The notes beneath the pieces were generated by a model. That model saw nothing but the letters and a program-made list of their open reading frames with translations, did not search any database and was not told where the DNA came from. From NCBI GenBank assembly GCA_963556255.1, contig OY744604.1, positions 95,737,980 to 95,801,979 of the forward strand: DNA of 64,000 nt. The letters run 5' to 3'. The first letter of the stretch is position 1; every line of letters starts with the position of its first letter. Below are positions 58,326 to 64,000 of this stretch, one piece after another. The translations under genes were made by a program, and so were the position numbers. The stretch comes from Allolobophora icterica (lineage: Eukaryota; Annelida; Clitellata; Crassiclitellata; Lumbricidae).

Positions 58326-59110
58326 CTAGCATTTCAGTCCAGCCCCAACTGTGGATTCCTTAGAGTCTATGAACAACTTTTTATCCTCAGCAACTACTTG
58401 AAGGAGAAAGTGTTTTGGTTCTTCGTTTCTGGTCAGATCAGCATTAAACTCATGAATCAGAGCCACACCTCTTTCTGCCTTGTCGTTTACAACTTTCAGT
58501 GCCTTGACATAGTACTTCAGCGCTGTTTTGAATTCAGAATTGTGGCACCACAGACCAAGATCAATCTTAAGGAATTTTATGGGCAAGCTCAATGCTGTGA
58601 AGAATTGAATACTCTGCTGAGTGACAAAAGAGGTTAGAACCGTTAGATTCCTGTTTGTAAAAGATCACCCATCATGGTGATTCGTTTTGGTGGATTCTTG
58701 TTTCCAGGAGGCCACCTGTTAATTGCATTCACCATTCATAATTTCTCTTCAAGAGTGACTGCAAGAGTGACTGCAAGGCATATGGTTTCCTCATTCAGAT
58801 ACCATAGGTGCCCCAATAGCTTCTGCACCGCACCATCAAATATGACCTTATTTACTGCGGACTACTGCAAGCTTTCCAGGAACAGTAGGTCATTAATTGG
58901 AACCAAAGTTGACATCGACGCTGCAAACCATGCTTGGATGTATCCACCTGCTATGGCAAAGCAGAGAAGCTCACGTAGACCATGTTCTTCTTTGGCTGTC
59001 AGCTTAAACTGGACAACATCTGCCTGGATACGACCTAACATGCAGATTTTGAAACCGTATAACAAGCACGCCTCCATTTTGCTCGGTGAAGTCCAGCTGG
59101 AGCACTGAAA
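58326..59110 (-). pseudogene. Relic of a repetitive invertebrate protein of unknown function
   Basis: Minus-strand pieces in order are: CLLYGFKICMLGRIQADVVQ and LTAKEEHGLRELLCFAI; after a frameshift LLGHLWYLNEETICLAV; then FVTQQSIQFFTALSLPIKF and DKAERGVALIHEFN with EPKHFLLQVVAED. I associate this block order with multicopy, transposon-like hypothetical proteins in invertebrate genomes, but cannot name a domain. Two or more frameshifts show that it is dead. Confidence 0.4.
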
Positions 59111-59263
59111 TGAATTCCACTTAGAGGGATGCCTCTCAGAAAAATGATGACACGAATGAGCAGTTCCTGGTATCCTTCTCGTGGCTGAGTTTCCTGAAGT
59201 TAAACATTAAAAACAACATTAAAAACTTCAGCTCTTTTGCCTGGTGTGATCTCTCTTGGTATC

Positions 59264-59530
59264 TATTCACGGGTCTCGACAAATCTGGACTGCTATGCTG
59301 AAACGGGGCTGGCGAATCAAGACTGCTGTAGCCTACATCCACGGCGACAAGCGAATCATGAGTGCAATTGGCGTTCGATGCGACTCAGCTTATTATATTC
59401 AGACGCACAACGTTTTAGGCGGTAAATGGTACCAGTTGGCGGGAATGTGCTAAAGCTTGATGCGCTAAGAAGGTGGGCTTTGGCGGGCAAAGTACGAGTC
59501 ACTCTAACCCACAACACCTTCTCTACACGG
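59264..59530. repeat. Dispersed repeat R4, copy 2
   Basis: Matches 29606-29870. It ends in CTTCTCTACACGGTG directly before block X2. Confidence 0.8.
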
Positions 59531-59967
59531 TGCTTCTGTGAGCACATTTGACAAAATACTGAATTGCATTCCGATTTCAATGAGTTACATTTCCTTAATA
59601 TCTGATATAGCTCATCGTGCAATCTGTGTTTCACAGGATTTCGCAGAATGATCTGTTCAGTGTTCACAGACCGAGATTTATCGAGAAATTTGGAAGAACC
59701 ATACTACAGCAATCAAATCTGCTTGATGAGAATTTGAAAATCTCTCTTTGACGTGACTGCTAGAGGGACTTAGCTCCGTTCCTTGTCTTCTGTCATGAAG
59801 AGAAAAAGCATTGACCGTCGTAAACCATATAAATCCTTATACTGGTTCTTTACGCATGACCACTTTCGTGTCAACATTGAGAGCTATTTCTGTTCGTCTA
59901 CCTCTTCTTCCATCATTCTTTCATTCTATTTTCTTCGCTCTCCTGTCGTTGTGTGTCTTCAATCACT

Positions 59968-60203
59968 CAGTCAGTCAATCAGTCAATCAGTCAGTCAGTC
60001 AGTCAGTCAGTCAGTCAGTCAGTCAGTCAGTCAGTCAGTCAGTCAGTCAGTCAGTCAGTCAGTCAGTCAGTCAGTCAGTCAGTCAGTCAGTCAGTCAGTC
60101 AACTTAAACCCAACCCCGACTCTCTGTCTGTTTGTCTGTCTGTCTGTCTGCCTGTCTGTCTCTGTCTGTCTCTGTCTGTCTCTGTCTGTCTCTGTCTGTC
60201 TCT
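59968..60203 (+). repeat. (CAGT)n and (CTGT)n microsatellites
   Basis: CAGT units run from 59968 to 60100 and CTGT/TCTG units from 60121 to 60203. The SVSQSVSQ-type frames are repeat artefacts. Confidence 0.95.
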
Positions 60204-60505
60204 CTCACTTTATCTTCCCGTATAAATTTTTGAGCAGGTAATGGTCTGACGATAGTAGCGTAGAACAGTTTCTAGTTGACTGAGATGAGGGAAAGCCGTC
60301 ATAAATTAAACACGTTTTCCAATTTCGCTTACAATGTATTGACATCCGATGCCCTATGATGGTATGGATATCTCTATGCATTAGCTACATGCTATTGTGT
60401 TCAAGTAGTCGTACAATTCATTTGCATCGATCAACCTTTACTCCGTAGTCATCGACCTGCTACAACAGTTGCACATTCACTTGCTCAATGCTACACAATA
60501 CAAAT

Positions 60506-61159
60506 CGTGCCTATAGAATTATACTGTTCTATGTCCACTTTTTGGAAAACCGAGAAAAACGATTTCTTAGATTTGCTGACGAAAATGTTTCGCGCTGTTT
60601 CGTTGATGGCAATTAAATTAAAATTTTTAAACAACACTGTGTTCCCCTAGTATGACTATATATGTTTTTTCATTATAATGTACACTGAATATGAATAATT
60701 TTGATATAATTATGGCAGGCTTGACTATTGTTGGACATAGAGCTGTATAACATTAAAAAGTCCAGGTTACGGACATGATTGAAGACAACGTGAGAACTAT
60801 AGGGATATAAGTCCACGTCACGTGTTCAGATCTCTCACTGGTATTGGCTATGGACATAACTCCGTATAATACTATTCTTCAAAAGCCACTTCATCGCGGA
60901 TCTATCGAACATGCACGTGATAGAAAATAATTCATTCTATTGGATGAGGACTTGTATCTCTGTAGCACTAAAATACTTTAAAATACTGACCACATTCGTG
61001 GACATAGAACATTATAATCCTGACAGATAGCGTTGAAGAAAGCGTCTACAGTTAAGCTTGACTATTCAGGACATAGCCCATGTCATCCTGATAACGGATA
61101 TAGCATTAGGTTGATTTTTCAAAAAAGTGGACATAGAACTGTATAATTCTATAGGCACG
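60506..61159. mobile_element. 654-bp inverted-repeat element with internal copies of its terminal motif
   Basis: The ends CGTGCCTATAGAATTATAC and its complement extend to about 40 bp with few mismatches (continuing GTTCTATGTCCAC). AAAT flanks both sides (60502-60505 and 61160-61163). Block X1 is empty at the equivalent point (about 12795). Degenerate copies of GGACATAGAACTGTATAAT recur inside at about 60734, 60851, 61000 and 61070. It has no coding capacity and I cannot assign a superfamily. Confidence 0.75.
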
Positions 61160-61774
61160 AAATTTTGTTAAGAAGGACTTCATCGACAAACTTACTCCGG
61201 ATGTCTGTTATTATATATACTGCCCGTCTGATAATGTCCTTCTCCTGAAGTACAGTTGCATACGGCATAATTTTAAACTCTATTTGAACATCGATTGTGC
61301 TGAGGAAGTGAAGCAAGTCAAGGACTTCCTCAAGGTTCCTACACAATGATCACCTCTCCGCGTTACAGTCGTAGCTCTCTAGCCAATAGTCTACTAAGCA
61401 GATATGAACCTGATTAGGGCCTTGGGTTGTTGAACAATCGGGTGACGCCTTGGGTACAAAACACCGGCGCTATAGAAGTTACTTAGCAATTGGTTTATTA
61501 TATTGCACTGTAGATGTTAAGTCGTAGATGTTAATTCAGCCCATTTTTCGCATTTTAGAAAGGTTGCTTATCATAATTATCATAATTCGCCAGCCTGATA
61601 AATATCTAGCAATTTAGTTTTACAATACAGTTTTCTATTTAGGTATGTAAATGTTAAAAATCATGAGATTCACAGGTATCAGTAAGTGAAACTAGAATAT
61701 AAAGAGGATGCTATCGGAGAACAGTACTCCATACAGGCTGTTGCTGAAAGAGTCCTTTCGACTCTCGCCCATGA

Positions 61775-61955
61775 CTTTCTATAGCATCGTCAGTAGAAAG
61801 CTACTTCTAGGCTGCTTTACACACATTGTCTACTGCCAGCGTAGATGCTCAGAGTTACGTAGCAAGTACATTTTAAACTGTTTAAATATAAAAGCTTTTG
61901 GCTTCCTGAATAGGTACAGGGAGACTGTTCCAGGCACGTGGATCAAACTCTTCCG
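61775..61955 (+). repeat. Dispersed repeat R3, short-CA copy
   Basis: Matches 19715 and 32565; it has TTTACACACATTG at the CA site. Confidence 0.75.
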
Positions 61956-62022
61956 TCCTTCCATCCATCCGTCGGTCCGTCCGTCTGTCCTTCCTACCAT
62001 CCGTCCATTCATCCTCCTCCTC

Positions 62023-62547
62023 TCAGCCATCCTCGGTTCGAGGTTCGGCCGCATCATGCACAATGTTCCTCCAACGCCTCCTGTCCTCCGTCAGTCTTAA
62101 CAATTCTCCCATTGCCAATCCCGTCCATTCTTTTATGTTGCCCAGCCAGTTTGTTCTCGGTCTTCCTCTTTTCCGAGCTCCCGGTAGTGTGCCCTGTATG
62201 ATGTCTTTCTCCATGCATGCTCCTTCTCTTCTCATGACGTGTCCAAAATATATCATTTTTCTTTCCTTCACCGTCTTTAGTAAATTCCTCTCTACTCCTG
62301 CTGCTTCCAATACCCATTCATTTGATCGCATTTCCGTCCAAGATATATTCATAATCAATCTCAGACACTTCATCTCGAATGCCTCTATTCTTCTTGCCTC
62401 CTCCTTCCTCAATGTCCAGCTCTCGCATCCATATATGGCCACAGGCCAAACCAGCGTCTTCCACAACTTTAGCTTCGTTTTATTTGTTAGATCATGACTC
62501 CTCCATATCCTTTTGAGGTCCGTAGCTACTGCATAACCCTTTGCCAA
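62023..62547 (-). pseudogene. RTE-like LINE polyprotein C-terminal region
   Basis: 174 codons read YGCESWTLRKEEARRIEAFE, NISWTEMRSNEWVLE, YFGHVMRREGACMEKDI, GRPRTNWLGNIKEWTG and end AEPRTEDG. This is the highly characteristic C-terminal region after the RT of RTE/BovB-type LINEs. Upstream (to 62640) the frame continues through ELEQVDRFTYLG with one stop. Well preserved, so probably not ancient. Confidence 0.85.
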
Positions 62548-62648
62548 ACGTGTTCTGATCTCTGTACCACAACCGCTGTTTTCATTAATCGTTTAACCCA
62601 AATACGTAAATCTGTCCACCTGTTCTAGTTCCTCCTGGTTAATCCTAA

Positions 62649-62888
62649 TTGTATAAGAAACAAAAAGCAAGAGTCAAAGTGGCAGAAATGCTATCGAAAG
62701 AATTCAGAGTCAGACGGGGAGTGAGACAGGGCTGCGTCTTGTCCCCAAGTTTGTTCAACATCTTGGCGGAGAGAGTGATGAGGGAAACTTTAGAGGGATT
62801 TGAGGGAGGAATACAGATAGGGGGGAGACGGTTGACAAACTTACAGTACGCCGATGACATTGTAGGCCCTATTACTGACAAACTCTGA
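62649..62888 (+). pseudogene. RTE-like LINE RT segment, inverted relative to its C-terminal part
   Basis: It contains VRRGVRQGCVLSPSLFNIL and LQYADDIVG with the catalytic YADD. After a small break at 62880, homologous sequence continues to 63010 (LIEKLDRTGKNFGM, KTKVMTTTETKCTIRI). The last bases equal the start of the minus-strand segment, showing that both belong to one element. Confidence 0.8.
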
Positions 62889-63010
62889 GAGTGAATTACA
62901 GCTGTTGATAGAGAAACTAGACAGGACAGGAAAGAATTTTGGGATGCAGATTATTATAGGAAAGACGAAAGTTATGACAACAACAGAAACCAAATGTACA
63001 ATTAGGATTA

Positions 63011-63329
63011 GCCATTCATCCTATGACGCACCTATTTATCCACCCATCTAATTATTCATTTAGTCGGCTAGCGATACAATTATTCACGCATCCATCCATC
63101 ATATATACATTCAGTTAACCTTATCTATATTATCAGCATTTTAAATCTGTGTCATGTATGTACACGTCTGATATCAGAGAACAGTGCTCCATACATGCTG
63201 TTGCTGAAAGAGTGCTTCGACTACCGCCCATGAGCTGCCGGAGTACACACATCAGGATCAATAGTAAAAAGTATAAACAATAAAGCGATTATACGACAGC
63301 GTATAGAGTACAGGATCGCCTCTCTGTGT
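63011..63329. other. Intergenic; 65-bp segment repeated from 61708
   Basis: 63168-63235 (GAGAACAGTGCTCCATACAT.CTGTTGCTGAAAGAG) repeats 61708-61775. No gene is seen. Confidence 0.5.
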
Positions 63330-63652
63330 TGGCGGAGTCAACTGGGTCTCGAACCAACTTACTTGCTTGACCTCTTCCGGCCTGTTTCGTCCCCTTGGAA
63401 TGCTCGCGTCCTTCGCTTGGCGGGGCGGGTGTGCTCTCAGTTTGCCCGTACTGCAATTATACACCCGCGCCTTCTCGGCAGTTGTCCCGACCTTTCGGAA
63501 TGGCCTCCCTCCTGAGTGGCTCCTACTTCCCAGCTCTTTCTCTGACACTTTCTATGACCGCCTGAAAGCTGTACTTTTTGGCCGTGGTGGAGTCGGAAGC
63601 GCCTCTGAGTAGTTCTCTTGAATAGGCGCTATATAAATCTATGAATGAATGA
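63330..63652 (+). mobile_element. 5'-truncated CR1/L2-like LINE (LINE E), 3' end
   Basis: Encodes AFSAVVPTFRNGLPPEWLLL and ...GRGGVGSASE then stop, followed by GAGTAGTTCTCTTGAATAGG CGCTATATAA and (AATG)n. Same family end as LINE A and D. Confidence 0.75.
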
Positions 63653-64000
63653 TACGTTGGTGTTGTATTTTCATTCGCTGTACATAATAATTTACTTGGT
63701 TCTATCACTTTGCATTAGAAGGTACGAGAGTGTACTGGAGAGAAAACAGTGTTAAAATTCTGTACTGGTTTGTCGTGATCATCTCATAGATAGTCACCTT
63801 GATTCTCTGTGCATAACAATCTGCGATTGTTCTACTTCGCTTTACCTGTGTGCGATTAAACGGTCACGGATCATTCGACGTCGGATTTGTTATCAGTAAA
63901 GCTGCATGATAGACTAGCTTGGTTCTAGAATACTTATGAGTTTAAGGAATATTTCTTAACTGACTACAAGAAATCAGAATCAGATTTAGAGGTTATCCAC
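63653..64000. other. Intergenic, nothing recognised
   Basis: No supported feature up to the window edge. Confidence 0.5.

Larger units (their letters stand above)
59530..61650. repeat. Duplicated block X, second copy (X2)
   Basis: Aligns with 10790-14440 outside insertions. It contains its own (CAGT)n array and the 654-bp inverted-repeat element, neither of which is in X1. A 65-codon minus-strand frame at 61149-61346 has a stop in X1 and is not supported as a gene. Confidence 0.75.
62010..63010 (-). mobile_element. RTE-like LINE with 5' inversion (twin-priming structure)
   Basis: The 3' segment (62010-62653, minus) and the more 5' segment (62654-63010, plus) are in opposite orientation. They share the 14-mer TACAATTAGGATTA at their original junction (62640-62653 complement and 62997-63010). 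The low-coordinate end has a (ATGG)n-like tail near 61965-62020. Confidence 0.8.

Noticed and set aside
59783..60241. SVSQ-repeat protein frame
   Set aside because: Produced by the (CAGT)n and (CTGT)n arrays; block X1 has no equivalent frame.
61149..61346. 65-codon minus-strand frame in block X2
   Set aside because: The paralogous sequence in X1 has a stop at the conserved IITDIRS region, and there is no start context or domain.

Overview
The window is animal nuclear DNA, and almost certainly from an invertebrate. It is gene-poor and packed with eukaryotic mobile elements: CR1/L2-like, RTE-like and other LINEs, a Ty3/gypsy LTR element, hAT and piggyBac relics and tRNA-derived SINEs. Its only convincing host genes are large single-exon members of the Mab-21 / cGAS-like nucleotidyltransferase superfamily. 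The lineage is uncertain. A marine invertebrate is a guess from the repeat mix and the multicopy Mab-21 family, not something the sequence proves.

The backbone is a duplicated unit present in three same-strand copies: 1-7870, about 20450-27870 and about 50500-57940. The full unit has about 2 kb of 5' noncoding sequence, a 932-codon intronless gene (NTase core, Mab-21 helical domain and a TPR-like C-terminal half), and a 3' flank carrying a small antisense open frame that converges on the gene. Copy 1 is cut by the left window edge. Copies 2 (23090-25888) and 3 (52408-55206) are intact and keep the candidate catalytic acids. A dead fourth copy lies at 15186-15715, and two orphan 5' cassettes lie at 15960-17430 and 43970-45640.

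Mobile elements inserted into these duplicons after duplication can be dated by comparing copies. A 3.7-kb LINE (2195-5930) and a second LINE (6603-7588) lie in the 3' flank of copy 1. A LINE tail (26004-26605) lies in that of copy 2, and a piggyBac relic (55957-57775) in that of copy 3. A second, unrelated duplicated block (10790-14440 and 59530-61650) likewise shows filled and empty sites for an 880-bp hAT element, a LINE, a SINE and a 654-bp inverted-repeat element.

Remaining landmarks, left to right, are: a hAT-like element with a BED-finger exon (8014-9359); an 86-bp MITE (15865-15950); a 1-kb polypyrimidine tract (18200-19270); a CR1/L2-like LINE (28030-29600); a SINE (31370-31610); an inverted-repeat element with satellite-like internal repeats (32790-35630); a structurally complete gypsy element nested in a LINE endonuclease reading frame (36631-41390); a near-identical 0.36-kb direct repeat (41764-42120 and 42393-42751); and an RTE LINE with a twin-priming type 5' inversion (62010-63010).

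The Mab-21/TPR genes are the best candidates for an interesting biological system, possibly innate sensing. That role is inferred from family membership and is not shown by the sequence. All alignments and counts here were made by eye.
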